The notes: generated from the letters alone by a model not told the origin. Counted from the stretch's first letter, positions 1 to 11,273 are shown. The stretch: 64,000 nucleotides of DNA from Bradyrhizobium_A sp052115025 (GCF_052115025.1 NZ_JBFRFW010000006.1:124001-188000), one strand, 5' to 3'. A program made the numbers and translations.

Positions 1-12
1 TGACGGCTGCAA

Positions 13-58
13 AGAGATGTCATTCCGGGGCACGCCGCAGGCGTAAACCCGGAATCTC
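13..58. repeat. dispersed palindromic repeat
   Basis: An imperfect hairpin lies just beyond the 3' end of rlmE. The outer arms AGAGAT and ATCTCT enclose ATTCCGGG and CCCGGAAT, with an inner CACGCC/GGCGTA stem. Elements of this form (ATTCCGGGG...CCCGGAAT) are scattered in great numbers between genes of Bradyrhizobium and relatives; that is known from the family and was not counted here. It may also help end rlmE transcription, but there is no T-tract. Confidence 0.6.
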
Positions 59-117
59 TGCCTAACCGTTATCGAACGATCGTGTCGGAGGCCCGCCCTG
101 ATCCCGGCGGAAACAGG

Positions 118-801
118 CTACTCGGCCCGGCCGCGAAAGCCGGTCGCCAGCAGGTAGCGCTCGGAGGAATCCTGCCGGCTCGCCGCCGGCTTGACATGGC
201 GGATCACGGCGAAGTCGCGCTTGAGCTCCGCCAGCAGCGAGGCATCCGCGCCGCTCTGGAACACCTTCGCCAGGAATGTGCCGCCGGGGTTGAGCACCTC
301 CAGCGCGAACGCCGCGGCGCTCTCGACAATGCCGAGGATGCGCAGCTGGTCGGTCTTGCGATGGCCGGTGGTGTTGGGCGCCATGTCCGACATTACGACG
401 TCGGCGCCGCCGCCGAGCATCTCGCGCAGCCGCGCCGGCGCCTCCTCGGCCATGAAGTCGAGCTGGGCGAAGTCCACGCCCGGAATTTCGGGCATCTCCA
501 GCAGGTCGATCGCCACCACCTTGCCGCGGCCCTCGACGGAGCCGACCTTGCGCGCGGCGATCTGGCTCCAGCCGCCCGGGGCGGCGCCGAGGTCGATGAC
601 CGCCTGGCCGCTCTTGAGCAGCTTGTACTTGTCGTCCATCTCCTTGAGCTTGTACGCCGCGCGCGAGCGATAGCCGTCGCGCTTGGCTTGCGCGACGTAC
701 GGATCGTTGAGCTGGCGTTCGAGCCAGAGCTTTGAGGACAGCTTGCGCTTGCCGCCGGTCTTGACGGTGACGTGCAGCCGTCCGGTGTCATCCTTGGCCA
801 T
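118..801 (-). CDS. rlmE: 23S rRNA (uridine-2552 2'-O) methyltransferase RlmE (FtsJ/RrmJ)
   Basis: RlmE methylates the 2'-OH of U2552 in the A-loop of 23S rRNA with SAM, a late step in 50S subunit assembly in the cytoplasm. The 227-residue product is close to the usual 209-240. It has the SAM-binding motif VIDLGAAPGGWSQIA, SDMAPNTTGH, the LAKVFQSG strand and the terminal SSERYLLATGF, which together supply the K-D-K-E catalytic tetrad. The N-terminus is Lys-rich, as expected for rRNA binding. It lies downstream of the Ppx/GppA gene on the same strand, an arrangement conserved in Rhizobiales, but 276 bp of repeat-filled DNA separate the two. Confidence 0.96.
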   Translation of the reverse strand: MAKDDTGRLHVTVKTGGKRKLSSKLWLERQLNDPYVAQAKRDGYRSRAAYKLKEMDDKYKLLKSGQAVIDLGAAPGGWSQIAARKVGSVEGRGKVVAIDLLEMPEIPGVDFAQLDFMAEEAPARLREMLGGGADVVMSDMAPNTTGHRKTDQLRILGIVESAAAFALEVLNPGGTFLAKVFQSGADASLLAELKRDFAVIRHVKPAASRQDSSERYLLATGFRGRAE

Positions 802-848
802 GATGGGATGCCTCTAACAGAGCCGCGCCGCCCTGGCCAGAGCGGCGG

Positions 849-881
849 ACGAGGGTCAAAANCACGAACGAGGGTCAAAAT
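849..881. repeat. short direct repeat holding an ambiguous base
   Basis: ACGAGGGTCAAAA occurs twice, 20 bp apart. An N at position 862 lies directly after the first copy. It is the only ambiguous base I noticed, and sits where a short tandem repeat could have confused assembly. No gene runs through this point. Confidence 0.6.
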
Positions 882-906
882 CGTTCGCTCCATCGCATTC
901 TATCCC

Positions 907-1013
907 CTCATGGGGAGGAGCGCGGCAAGGCCGCGCGTCTCGAACCATGAGGCCAATGAGCCGTACGGGCCTCATCCTTCGAGACGCCCGCTGCGCGGGC
1001 TCCTCAGGATGAG
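907..1013. repeat. pair of dispersed palindromic elements
   Basis: Two hairpins stand side by side between ppx and rlmE. The first (907-951) runs from CTCATGG to CCATGAG around a GCGCGGC/GCCGCGC stem. The second (971-1013) runs from CTCATCCT to AGGATGAG around GCCCGC-TGC-GCGGGC. The second matches the repeated intergenic palindrome known across Bradyrhizobium, Rhodopseudomonas and Afipia. Such elements are thought to form mRNA stem-loops; a role in separating ppx from rlmE expression is inference. Confidence 0.7.
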
Positions 1014-1077
1014 GGTTAAGGTTGGCGCTGACTTAGCTCGGTCGATTGGCAAAGCTTGAGCGAGTTGTGCCGTCAGC

Positions 1078-2172
1078 TCACGCCGCGGCGATGGCGTGGT
1101 CCTCGCGCATCATCTCGATCAGCATGCCTTCGCGCAGGCCGCGATCGGCGACCCGCAGCCGCGGCAGCGGAAAAGCGTTGCGGATGGCGTCGAGGATGGC
1201 GCAGCCGGCGAGCACGAGATCAGCCCGGTCCGGCCCGATGCAGGCATTGCCGGCGCGGTCGGTGTAGCTCGTGGCAAGCAGGCTCTGGATGACATGGCTG
1301 ACGTCGGCGTCGTTCATCCAGATACCGTCGATGCGGCGACGGTCGTAGCGCGCGAGATTCTGGTAGACGCCGGCGATGGTGGTGACCGTGCCGGACGTGC
1401 CGAGCAGGTGCATGCCCGCAAGATCTTTGCCATGGGCCGCGGCAAAGGCCGCGAGATGCCGCGCAACCTCGGCGACCATGGCGTCGTAGGATTGCCGCGT
1501 CACCGCCCTGCCGCCGAACCGCTCCGCCAGCGTCACCACGCCGAGCGGGATCGAGGCCCAACCGGCCATTGCCGGACTGCCATGGCGCTGGCCACCGGGC
1601 CGGTCGAGCCGGACCAGTTCGGTGGAACCGCCGCCGATGTCGAACAGGATGGCGCCGGAGGCGGCCGCATCCACCAGCGGCAAGCAGCCGGTCACCGCGA
1701 GCCCCGCCTCCGTCTCGCGGTCGATCACCTCCAGGCGGATGCCAAGCTCGTCGGCCACGCGGGACCGGAACGCGTCGCCATTCTCGGCGGCGCGGCAGGC
1801 TTCCGTCGCGATCAGGCGCAGCCGGCGCGCGTTGCGGGCAACCATCTTGTCCCGACATACCGCAAGCGCCGCCATCGCACGCTCGATCGCCGCCTCGCTG
1901 ATCCGCCCGGTGGTGGACACACCTTCCCCGAGACGGATGATCCGCGAGAAAGAATCGACCACGCGAAAGCTCTCGCCCGCCGGACGCGCGATCAGCAGAC
2001 GGCAGTTGTTGGTGCCGAGGTCGAGTGCCGCATAAACGGCCCCGGACGCGGCCTGCGTCCCCCCGACGCCATGGGTCAGAGGCACCGCCCCGCCCGCGCC
2101 GATGGCGACGCCCGAGATGTCCGGCTCTCCGCGCAGCTCACGGCTGTCACGGAGCCGTGTCTCTTCCATCAT
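1078..2172 (-). CDS. ppx: Ppx/GppA phosphatase family protein (exopolyphosphatase)
   Basis: This is an ASKHA-fold phosphatase that removes terminal phosphate from polyphosphate and/or the gamma phosphate of pppGpp, so it may tie phosphate storage to the stringent response. The 364-residue protein has the N-terminal ATPase-like strand AALDLGTNNCRLLIA, the second phosphate loop ILFDIGGGSTELV and the GTSGTVTTIAG segment. It is the short two-domain form without the C-terminal HD domain of E. coli Ppx (about 510 residues), so it resembles GppA-like or Ppx2 enzymes; the sequence does not decide between the substrates. About 45 unconserved residues precede the fold, so a later start is possible. rlmE follows on the same strand. 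Confidence 0.88.
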   Translation of the reverse strand: MMEETRLRDSRELRGEPDISGVAIGAGGAVPLTHGVGGTQAASGAVYAALDLGTNNCRLLIARPAGESFRVVDSFSRIIRLGEGVSTTGRISEAAIERAMAALAVCRDKMVARNARRLRLIATEACRAAENGDAFRSRVADELGIRLEVIDRETEAGLAVTGCLPLVDAAASGAILFDIGGGSTELVRLDRPGGQRHGSPAMAGWASIPLGVVTLAERFGGRAVTRQSYDAMVAEVARHLAAFAAAHGKDLAGMHLLGTSGTVTTIAGVYQNLARYDRRRIDGIWMNDADVSHVIQSLLATSYTDRAGNACIGPDRADLVLAGCAILDAIRNAFPLPRLRVADRGLREGMLIEMMREDHAIAAA

Positions 2173-2396
2173 ACAAGTCCGTTCTCCGGCACCGGCCTGC
2201 GGCGACGGGTCAAATCTTTGCTCGCACGAAGTGTATCAGCCGGACGATCTGGTGCAACCATCGTGCAGATACGGCATGTTCCAGGTGGCGTTGTGCAGGA
2301 GCGAAAGCTGCACTATCTCTGGTCGAGCGGCCTTCTGAAACGCGGTTCGCGCGCCTCCACGCCGCTGATGCACGCCTCCAGACCGGACATGTCTCC

Positions 2397-4784
<2,388 letters not shown>

Positions 4785-4810
4785 GTCTTCCTGCCCGGCT
4801 TCGTATAAAT

Positions 4811-4852
4811 ATTATCCGGGTGATATTGATCGTCAGATATCACCCGGGTAAT
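4811..4852. promoter_or_regulatory. double palindromic operator upstream of the alpha/beta hydrolase
   Basis: The 16-bp arms ATTATCCGGGTGATAT (4811-4826) and ATATCACCCGGGTAAT (4837-4852) form an inverted repeat with one mismatch and a 10-bp spacer. Each arm is itself nearly palindromic about CCGGGT/ACCCGG, so this looks like two dimer sites about 28 bp apart. It lies 55 bp before the hydrolase ATG, in the position of a repressor operator. No regulator gene is adjacent, so the protein that binds it is unknown. Confidence 0.65.
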
Positions 4853-4907
4853 AAATCGTCCGACAGACCACATCGCGCGGGCCACCGCACAACCGTCGGA
4901 CGCCACC

Positions 4908-5840
4908 ATGAAGACCCTGACCGCCAACGGCATCACCATCGCCTATGACGACTTCGGCGACATGCGCGCCGAGCCCATCCTGCTGATCGCCGGCCTCGGC
5001 ACCCAGATGATCCGCTGGACGTCGCCGTTCTGCGCCGCCCTCGTCGCGCGCGGCTATCGCGTGATCCGGTTCGACAACCGCGACGCCGGTGGCTCGACAC
5101 ATTTCAGCACGCATCCGGCGCCGGACTTCGGCGCCCTCGCCACCGCGCTGATGGCCGGCGGTCGACCGGACGTGCCCTACACACTGCATGACATGGCCGG
5201 CGATACCGTCGGCCTGATGGATGCGCTGGCGATCCCGCGCGCCCATCTCGTCGGCCGCTCGATGGGCGGCATGATCGCCCAGGTCGTGGCGAGCGCCCAT
5301 CCCGACCGCGCGCTGTCGCTGACCTCGATCATGTCGAGCACCGGCAATCCGCAGTTGCCGCAGGCGGCGCCGGACGTCATGGCGATGCTGACGCGGCCGA
5401 TGCCCGATCCGTCCGTCGACATTGAGGGCTATCTCGACCGCGCGCAGACGTTCGCGCAACGCATCACCGGACTGGACTATCCCATTGATGTGGCGGCATA
5501 CCGCGCGCTCGTCCGTGAGGAAGTGCGGCGCGCTTATGATCCGGCCGGCTTCGCCCGCCAGATCGCAGCCATCGCCATCACCGGGGACCGTCGCGCCGCA
5601 CTGGCGGCGATCACCGCACCGACGCTTGTGATCCACGGCGCCGACGACCCACTCATTCCCCCGGCCTGCGGTGCGGATACCGCTGCCGCAATCCCCGGAG
5701 CGGAGTTCATGGTGATCGACGGCATGGGCCACGACCTGCCGGCCGCGGTCGAGCCGCGCATCGCCGACGCCATCGTGCGCACCGCGCAACGCGGCTCGCG
5801 CCTGCCGGTCACCGCCCTCGCCCTGCTCGGCAGGGTGTAG
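4908..5840 (+). CDS. alpha/beta hydrolase
   Basis: A 310-residue cytoplasmic alpha/beta-hydrolase-fold enzyme (esterase, lactonase or similar); the substrate is unknown. The nucleophile elbow GRSMGG puts the Ser at residue 118. The acid is probably in HGADDPLIPP and the catalytic His in DGMGHDLP, so the triad looks complete. The N-terminal stretch IAYDDFGD...ILLIAGLG and the DNRDAGGS segment are typical of the hydrolases often found as stand-alone, repressor-controlled genes. There is no signal peptide. The double palindrome at 4811-4852 precedes it and probably governs expression. It converges with the MaoC-like gene, whose stop is 40 bp away. Confidence 0.85.
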   Translation: MKTLTANGITIAYDDFGDMRAEPILLIAGLGTQMIRWTSPFCAALVARGYRVIRFDNRDAGGSTHFSTHPAPDFGALATALMAGGRPDVPYTLHDMAGDTVGLMDALAIPRAHLVGRSMGGMIAQVVASAHPDRALSLTSIMSSTGNPQLPQAAPDVMAMLTRPMPDPSVDIEGYLDRAQTFAQRITGLDYPIDVAAYRALVREEVRRAYDPAGFARQIAAIAITGDRRAALAAITAPTLVIHGADDPLIPPACGADTAAAIPGAEFMVIDGMGHDLPAAVEPRIADAIVRTAQRGSRLPVTALALLGRV

Positions 5841-5880
5841 CCCGGCCACCTCGCTGGGGACGCAGGGCCTTCGCCGCCCG

Positions 5881-6675
5881 TCAGGCGACGGCGGCCTCCC
5901 GGGGCTGGTAGATCGCGACGTGGCGGCAGCGGGCAACCGCGCGGCTGCCATTGGCGACGACGACGCCGTCAAGCTCGACGAACCGGTGCCCCTTGCGCTC
6001 GTAGTTGTCGGCGACCTGAGCCCGCACCGTCAGTTCGTCGCCAGCGAAGGCCGGCGCAAGGTGCTGCAGCGCGCTGCTGACATGAATCCAGGGGCCGAGG
6101 ACGACATTCTCCTTCAGGGCCGAATTCAGCGTACGCAGCAGCGTGCCCGGGTGAAGAATCGCCTCGGTGGCGTAGACCGGCGCCGCCTCGTGGATGTCGC
6201 GGAGGTAGTCGCGCCGTTCGACCGCATCCTGGCGATACGCCGCAATGCCAAGCCACGCCCCCGTCCGGTAGGTGTCTTCGCCCACCGGCGGGCGCCGGGC
6301 CACAGGGCCCATGGCCACGAAATCGTCGAGCCGCAGCGGCGGTGGCGCATCCGGCAGCGTCGCGATGGCCGTGCCGCAGAGCTCGCCACGGCTGCGCAGT
6401 TCGATCGCAAGACCACCGTCCGCCTCGCGCGCCGAGACCTCGACCGTCTCGCCATCGTACACCGGCTTGAGGAAGCGCCCCTGCATCCAGCCGCGCTCGA
6501 TAAAGGCTCGGCCCCATACCTGCGCCGGAACATGGCTCATGTAGGCGAAAACGTCGACGCCGGGCACGAGGCCACCGACAAAGCCGAACTGCCGGGCCAC
6601 TGTGTCGTCGTGCATCTTGTTTTCTGAGCTTTTGGCGAGATTGCAGGCCACGACCCGGTACGGCGTCAATTCCAT
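5881..6675 (-). CDS. MaoC-like hotdog-fold protein (acyl dehydratase-like)
   Basis: A protein of 264 residues. The internal segments FGFVGGLVPGVDVFAYMSH and FAGDELTVRAQVADNYERKG resemble the two hotdog halves of MaoC/FAS1-type acyl dehydratases and thioesterase-like proteins, which act on acyl-CoA or acyl-carrier thioesters. The canonical MaoC catalytic Asp/His pair is not obvious, so enzymatic activity is uncertain. The start is the ATG preceded by GGGAGGAACC; the frame is open for 14 codons upstream but without a ribosome site. It stands alone, transcribed away from the DUF188 gene. Confidence 0.65.
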   Translation of the reverse strand: MELTPYRVVACNLAKSSENKMHDDTVARQFGFVGGLVPGVDVFAYMSHVPAQVWGRAFIERGWMQGRFLKPVYDGETVEVSAREADGGLAIELRSRGELCGTAIATLPDAPPPLRLDDFVAMGPVARRPPVGEDTYRTGAWLGIAAYRQDAVERRDYLRDIHEAAPVYATEAILHPGTLLRTLNSALKENVVLGPWIHVSSALQHLAPAFAGDELTVRAQVADNYERKGHRFVELDGVVVANGSRAVARCRHVAIYQPREAAVA

Positions 6676-6834
6676 GGTTCCTCCCGCGGATCGCAGGTCC
6701 GCTGTTGTTGATGACACGATGGTACGCCAACAAACCGCATCCGCAACCCTGTCTAAGGCGTGGTTTTTACTCGCAATCCGGCCGCCGCTGGGCTACCCCG
6801 TCGCGACCGAACCAAAGGCATCCGCAACCACCGC

Positions 6835-7311
6835 ATGACCACCCCGCCACCAACTGGCCGCATCTATGTCGATGCCGATGCCTGCCCGGTGAAAGACGAG
6901 ATCTACCGGGTCGCCGAACGGCATCACCTGCGGGTGACCGTGGTGGCCGGCGGCTTCCTGCGGGTGCCGCAGCATCCGCTCATCGAGCGGGTGGCGGCGG
7001 GCGACGGCATGGACGCCGCCGACGACTGGATCGCCGAGCGTACCGGTCCGGGTGACATCGTCGTCACCGCCGACATCCCGCTCGCCAGCCGCTGTGTGAA
7101 GACCGGCGCCGCCGTGCTGGCGCCGAACGGCAAGGCCTTCACCGAGGATTCGATCGGCATGGCCCTCGCCGTGCGCAACCTGATGACCGACCTGCGCTCG
7201 GCGGGTGACGTCACCGGCGGCCCGCGCGCGTTCTCGCCGCGCGACCGCTCGACGTTCCTGTCCGCGCTCGACCAGACCATCCGGCGCCTGCAGCGCGCCC
7301 AACAGACCTGA
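6835..7311 (+). CDS. DUF188 / YaiI-YqxD family protein (UPF0178)
   Basis: A small conserved cytoplasmic protein of 158 residues, the normal family length. The N-terminus IYVDADACPVKDEIYRVA and the segments DIVVTADIPLASRC and FTEDSIGMALAVRNLM are diagnostic. The fold is PIN-like with conserved acidic residues, so a nuclease-type role has been suspected, but no function is established. The ATG at 6835 is chosen because the conserved sequence begins a few residues later. The ABC-F gene starts 10 bp after its stop, so the two are probably co-transcribed. Confidence 0.88.
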   Translation: MTTPPPTGRIYVDADACPVKDEIYRVAERHHLRVTVVAGGFLRVPQHPLIERVAAGDGMDAADDWIAERTGPGDIVVTADIPLASRCVKTGAAVLAPNGKAFTEDSIGMALAVRNLMTDLRSAGDVTGGPRAFSPRDRSTFLSALDQTIRRLQRAQQT

Positions 7312-7321
7312 AGACCGTATC

Positions 7322-9136
7322 ATGGCTCCTCCCCTGATCCAGATGAAGGATATCGCGCTGACCTTCGGCGGCACGCCGTTGCTGCAGTCGGCCGAGCTCA
7401 ACGTGTCCGCCGGCGAGCGGGTCTGCCTGATCGGCCGCAACGGCTCGGGCAAGTCGACGCTGCTGAAGATCGCCGCGGGGCTCATCGAGGCCGACCGCGG
7501 TGAGCGTTTCGTGCAGCCGGGCGCCACCATCCGCTATCTGCCGCAGGAGCCGGACTTCTCCGGCGTCGCCACCACGCTCGCCTATGTCGAGGCCGGCCTC
7601 GGCCCGGGCGACGACGTCCACCCGGCGCGCTACCTGCTCGAACAGCTCGGCCTGACCGGCGAGGAAGATCCCACGAACCTCTCCGGCGGCGAGGCGCGCC
7701 GCGCCGCGCTCGCGCGCGTGCTCGCCCCCTCGCCCGACATCCTGCTGCTCGACGAGCCGACCAACCATCTCGACCTGACGACGATCGAGTGGCTGGAAAG
7801 CGAGCTCTTGAGCCGCCGCTGCGCGCTGGTGCTGATCAGCCACGACCGGCGCTTCCTCTCCAACCTGTCGCGCAGCACGGTGTGGCTCGACCGCGGCCAG
7901 ACCCGGCGCATCGAGCGCGGCTTCGGCGCCTTCGAGGAATGGCGCGACGAGGTGCTGGCAGACGAGGAACGCGACCAGCACAAGCTCGACCGCAAGATCG
8001 TCGCCGAGGAGCACTGGCTGCGCTACGGCGTGTCCGGCCGGCGCAAGCGCAACGTCAAGCGCCTCGCCAACCTGCATTCGCTGCGCGACCAGCGCCGCGA
8101 CTACCGCGGCGCTGCCGGCAAGGCGACTCTGACGGCCGCTACCGGCGAGACCTCCGGCACGCTGGTGGTCGAGGCCAAGAATGTCACCAAGGCCTGGGGC
8201 GACCGCCCCGTGGTCAGCGATTTCTCCATTCGCATCCAGCGCGGCGACCGCCTTGGCATCATCGGGCCGAACGGCGCCGGCAAGACCACCCTCATCAACA
8301 TCCTGACCGGCGGGCTCGCCCCGGACAGCGGCAGCATCCGTCTCGGCGCCAACATCGAGATGGCGACCCTCGACCAGCATCGCGAGAGTCTCGATCCCAG
8401 GACGACGCTGTCGGAGGCGCTGACCGGTGGCCGCGGCGACCATGTCATGGTCGGCGGCAAGCCCAGGCATGTCATCGGCTACATGAAGGACTTTTTGTTC
8501 GCCCAGGAGCAGGCGCGCACGCCGCTTGAGGTGCTGTCAGGCGGTGAGCGCGGCCGGCTGATGCTGGCCCGCGCGCTGGCCAAACCCTCCAATCTGCTGG
8601 TGCTGGACGAGCCGACCAACGACCTCGACCTCGAAACCCTCGACGTGCTCGAGGAGCTGCTCGGCGACTACGAAGGCACCGTCATCCTGATCAGCCACGA
8701 TCGCGACTTCCTCGACCGTGTCGTGACGTCCGTGATCGCCCCCGACGGCCTCGGCCGCTGGCTCGAATATGCCGGCGGCTACAGCGACATGCTCACGCAA
8801 CGCGGCGAGGATCTGCGACGCGACGCGCCGAAGGCCGCAAAGGCCGCGAAAGAACCGAAGGAGCAGAAGACCTCCGCTCCTGCCGCCGCCCCCAAGCGCC
8901 GCCTCAGCTTCAACGAGAAGCATGCGCTGGAAACGCTGCCGAAGACCATGGCGAAGCTGCAGGCCGACATCGCCACGCACCAGAAGCGGCTCGACGATCC
9001 GGCGCTGTACAGCCGCGACCGCAAGGCATTCGACGACAGCTCGGCCGCGCTCGCGGCGGCGCATGCCAAGCTGCACGAGGCCGAGGAGAAGTGGCTGGAG
9101 CTCGAAATCCTGCGCGAGGAGATCGAGCAGGGCTGA
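7322..9136 (+). CDS. uup: ABC-F family ATPase, Uup-like
   Basis: A soluble twin ABC ATPase of 604 residues without membrane segments. The first nucleotide domain has GRNGSGKSTLLK, LSGGEARRAALARVL and ILLLDEPTNHLDL; the second has GPNGAGKTTLIN, LSGGERGRLMLARAL and LVLDEPTNDLDL. The linker RRKRNVKRLANL is the positively charged interdomain arm of ABC-F proteins. The last 100 or so residues (after KAAKAAKEPKEQK) form a predicted coiled coil, the Uup-type C-terminal domain that binds nucleic acid. Uup proteins act on ribosomes and influence precise transposon excision; a resistance role is not suggested. It lies 10 bp behind the DUF188 gene. Confidence 0.9.
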   Translation: MAPPLIQMKDIALTFGGTPLLQSAELNVSAGERVCLIGRNGSGKSTLLKIAAGLIEADRGERFVQPGATIRYLPQEPDFSGVATTLAYVEAGLGPGDDVHPARYLLEQLGLTGEEDPTNLSGGEARRAALARVLAPSPDILLLDEPTNHLDLTTIEWLESELLSRRCALVLISHDRRFLSNLSRSTVWLDRGQTRRIERGFGAFEEWRDEVLADEERDQHKLDRKIVAEEHWLRYGVSGRRKRNVKRLANLHSLRDQRRDYRGAAGKATLTAATGETSGTLVVEAKNVTKAWGDRPVVSDFSIRIQRGDRLGIIGPNGAGKTTLINILTGGLAPDSGSIRLGANIEMATLDQHRESLDPRTTLSEALTGGRGDHVMVGGKPRHVIGYMKDFLFAQEQARTPLEVLSGGERGRLMLARALAKPSNLLVLDEPTNDLDLETLDVLEELLGDYEGTVILISHDRDFLDRVVTSVIAPDGLGRWLEYAGGYSDMLTQRGEDLRRDAPKAAKAAKEPKEQKTSAPAAAPKRRLSFNEKHALETLPKTMAKLQADIATHQKRLDDPALYSRDRKAFDDSSAALAAAHAKLHEAEEKWLELEILREEIEQG

Positions 9137-9172
9137 GCGCGGGCCTTCCCGGCGACGCGCGCGCCTCTGCCG

Positions 9173-10294
9173 CTACGCCGCTCCGGCCGGCTGCTGCTGG
9201 GTGGCACAATGGATGCCGCCTCCGGCCTCCCCGATCGGATCGATGTCGAGGCTGACGACCTCGCGGCCCGGATAGAGCTGGCGCAGCAAGTCCTGTGCGG
9301 CCGCATCGGCCTTGTCGTCACCGAACTCCGCTCCGATGACGGCGCCGTTGCAGACATAGTAATTGACGTAGCTTGACACGAAGTCGTCCGAGGAAGACCG
9401 GATACGCTCGGGATCCGGCTCGGGCATCACGACGACGTCGAGACGTCGACCGGCCGCGTCCGTCGCCCGCGTGAGGATCTCACAGGTCTCGAACGCCGCG
9501 ACACTCCAGGGATCATTGCTATCCTTCTTCCGCGGCAACTGGATGACGACCTGCCCTGGCTTTACGAACCGTGCAAGGGCATCAATGTGATAGTCGGTGA
9601 TGTCAGCGCCCTTGACGCCCGGCGCCCAGATCATGCGCTCGCCCCCGAGGGCGTCCAGCAACAACCGCTCGATCTCCGCCTTCGCGCGCCGATTGCGGTT
9701 GGCGTTCACCCACGAGCTCTCATGGGCCAGTAGCGTTCCGGCACCATCGGTCTCGATCCCGCCGCCTTCCCCGACAACACCACTGTCGAACACGCGAAGC
9801 CCAAGCTTCTGAGCGACGCGCTTCGCAACCTGCCCATCGGCGGCATGGGGCTGCTTGTTGCCCCACCCATTGAAATTCAGCTCCGCGACGGCCAACCCGC
9901 CGTCCGCCGAACGCACGAAGGTCGGTCCGGCATCACGACACCAGAGATCATCGGTTTCGATCGGCCAGACCTCGATCTGCGTGCCGAGCCGCTGATGGAC
10001 CGCAGCAACCTGTGTGGCTGGCGCCAACATCACGAGGGGCTCGAAACGCACGATCGCTTGCGCGATCGATGCGATGCGACTGCGAACGGCTTCCAGCTCC
10101 TTCGCGCCGCCATAGATCGCCGCACGCGACGGCCATTGCATGAAAGTGCGAGTATGCGGTTCGGATTCCAGCGGCATCCGATAGCCAAGGCGGCGGGCCG
10201 TGGTGCCGTCCGGGGTCGCAGACGAAGTGTCGCCGGCCATCAGGACAAGCCCCATAGAGGCTGTTGCTTTCAGGACATCGCGACGAGCGGGCAT
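9173..10294 (-). CDS. Tat-exported agmatine deiminase family protein
   Basis: A peptidylarginine-deiminase-type enzyme converting agmatine to N-carbamoylputrescine and ammonia (373 residues). Family motifs are the EPHTRTFMQWPS start, IETDDLWCRDAGPTFV, EGGGIETDGAGTLL, HIDALARFVKPGQVV and the terminal GGGIHCATQQ with the nucleophile Cys at residue 363. Unlike the cytosolic bacterial enzymes it begins MPARRDVLKATASMGLVLMA, a twin-arginine signal, so it should act in the periplasm. The ATG giving that signal was preferred; another ATG lies nine codons upstream. No putrescine-pathway partner is adjacent. The LysR gene upstream is on the same strand, with a 65-bp gap. Confidence 0.88.
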   Translation of the reverse strand: MPARRDVLKATASMGLVLMAGDTSSATPDGTTARRLGYRMPLESEPHTRTFMQWPSRAAIYGGAKELEAVRSRIASIAQAIVRFEPLVMLAPATQVAAVHQRLGTQIEVWPIETDDLWCRDAGPTFVRSADGGLAVAELNFNGWGNKQPHAADGQVAKRVAQKLGLRVFDSGVVGEGGGIETDGAGTLLAHESSWVNANRNRRAKAEIERLLLDALGGERMIWAPGVKGADITDYHIDALARFVKPGQVVIQLPRKKDSNDPWSVAAFETCEILTRATDAAGRRLDVVVMPEPDPERIRSSSDDFVSSYVNYYVCNGAVIGAEFGDDKADAAAQDLLRQLYPGREVVSLDIDPIGEAGGGIHCATQQQPAGAA

Positions 10295-10359
10295 AATGGC
10301 AGGGTACGCATATCCAGCCACCGCGACAAGAACGACGATCCGTCAGCCACCGCCCTCGC

Positions 10360-11262
10360 TCAACCGCCGACCAGAGCCCGGAGCTCGCGGTCGAGCGCGT
10401 CGTGAAACACGGCGATCGGCCGCTCCAGCCGCCCGGCCGGCGGACGGTGCACCACCCAGGCGCGCACCGCCGGCGTGAAGCCCGGCACCTTGATCGCCTT
10501 GAGCTTGCCGCGATACGCGCTGCGCTTCAGCGCCACCGGCGTCGCGATGCCGACGCCGAGCCCACGCGCCACCAGCGACAGCCGCAACTCCGAATCCAGT
10601 GCCTCGACGGCCACGTTGAACGGCAGATGCGCGACATCGAAGTGGCGCTTGAGCACCTGGCGAAAGCCGCAGCCGTCCTGGTTGATCACCCAGGTCATCT
10701 GCGACAGCGTTTCCAAATCAACCGACTTGCCGATCTTCATATCGCGGGCCACCACGAACAGCACTGGCTGCGCGCCGAGATCATCCGCCGCAAGATCCGC
10801 CGCCGGCGCCATGCCATCGGGCAGGCACACCGCCGCGGCGTCGAGCTCGTTGCGACCGACCCGCGCCATATGCTCCGGCGACCAGCCGGACACCACCCGC
10901 ACCGCGAGTGACGGAAACGCGCCGCGCAGCGCATCGAGCGGGCCGGTCAGCCCGCTTTCCGACAGATAGGGCGTGATGCCGAGCCGGAACTCGCCGCGCA
11001 CCACACCATCGTGCGCGACGCCCGATTTCAGGTCCTCCAGCGAGCGCAGCACCCGCCGCCCGTGCTCGTAGGCTTCCCGCCCCGCCACCGTCGGCCGCAG
11101 CGGTTTCGACTGCCGGTCGAGGAGTTCAGCGCCCAGCAGTTGCTCGAGGTTCTGCACCCGCCGCGTCACGCCGGGCTGGGTGAGATTGAGCCGCGCCGAC
11201 GCCGCCACGATCGATCCGGTTTCCACCACCGCGACGAACGCCAGGAGGTCGTTGGTATTCAT
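10360..11262 (-). CDS. LysR family transcriptional regulator
   Basis: A LysR-type regulator of the standard length (300 residues). The winged helix-turn-helix is at residues 1-60 (LLAFVAVVETGSIVAASARL then LTQPGVTRRVQNLEQLLGAEL), followed by the linker helix and a periplasmic-binding-protein-like effector domain. It is transcribed divergently from the MFS transporter across 92 bp, so by the usual LysR pattern it probably controls that transporter and itself. It also precedes the agmatine deiminase gene on its own strand. Confidence 0.92.
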   Translation of the reverse strand: MNTNDLLAFVAVVETGSIVAASARLNLTQPGVTRRVQNLEQLLGAELLDRQSKPLRPTVAGREAYEHGRRVLRSLEDLKSGVAHDGVVRGEFRLGITPYLSESGLTGPLDALRGAFPSLAVRVVSGWSPEHMARVGRNELDAAAVCLPDGMAPAADLAADDLGAQPVLFVVARDMKIGKSVDLETLSQMTWVINQDGCGFRQVLKRHFDVAHLPFNVAVEALDSELRLSLVARGLGVGIATPVALKRSAYRGKLKAIKVPGFTPAVRAWVVHRPPAGRLERPIAVFHDALDRELRALVGG

Positions 11263-11273
11263 AAATATCTCGC

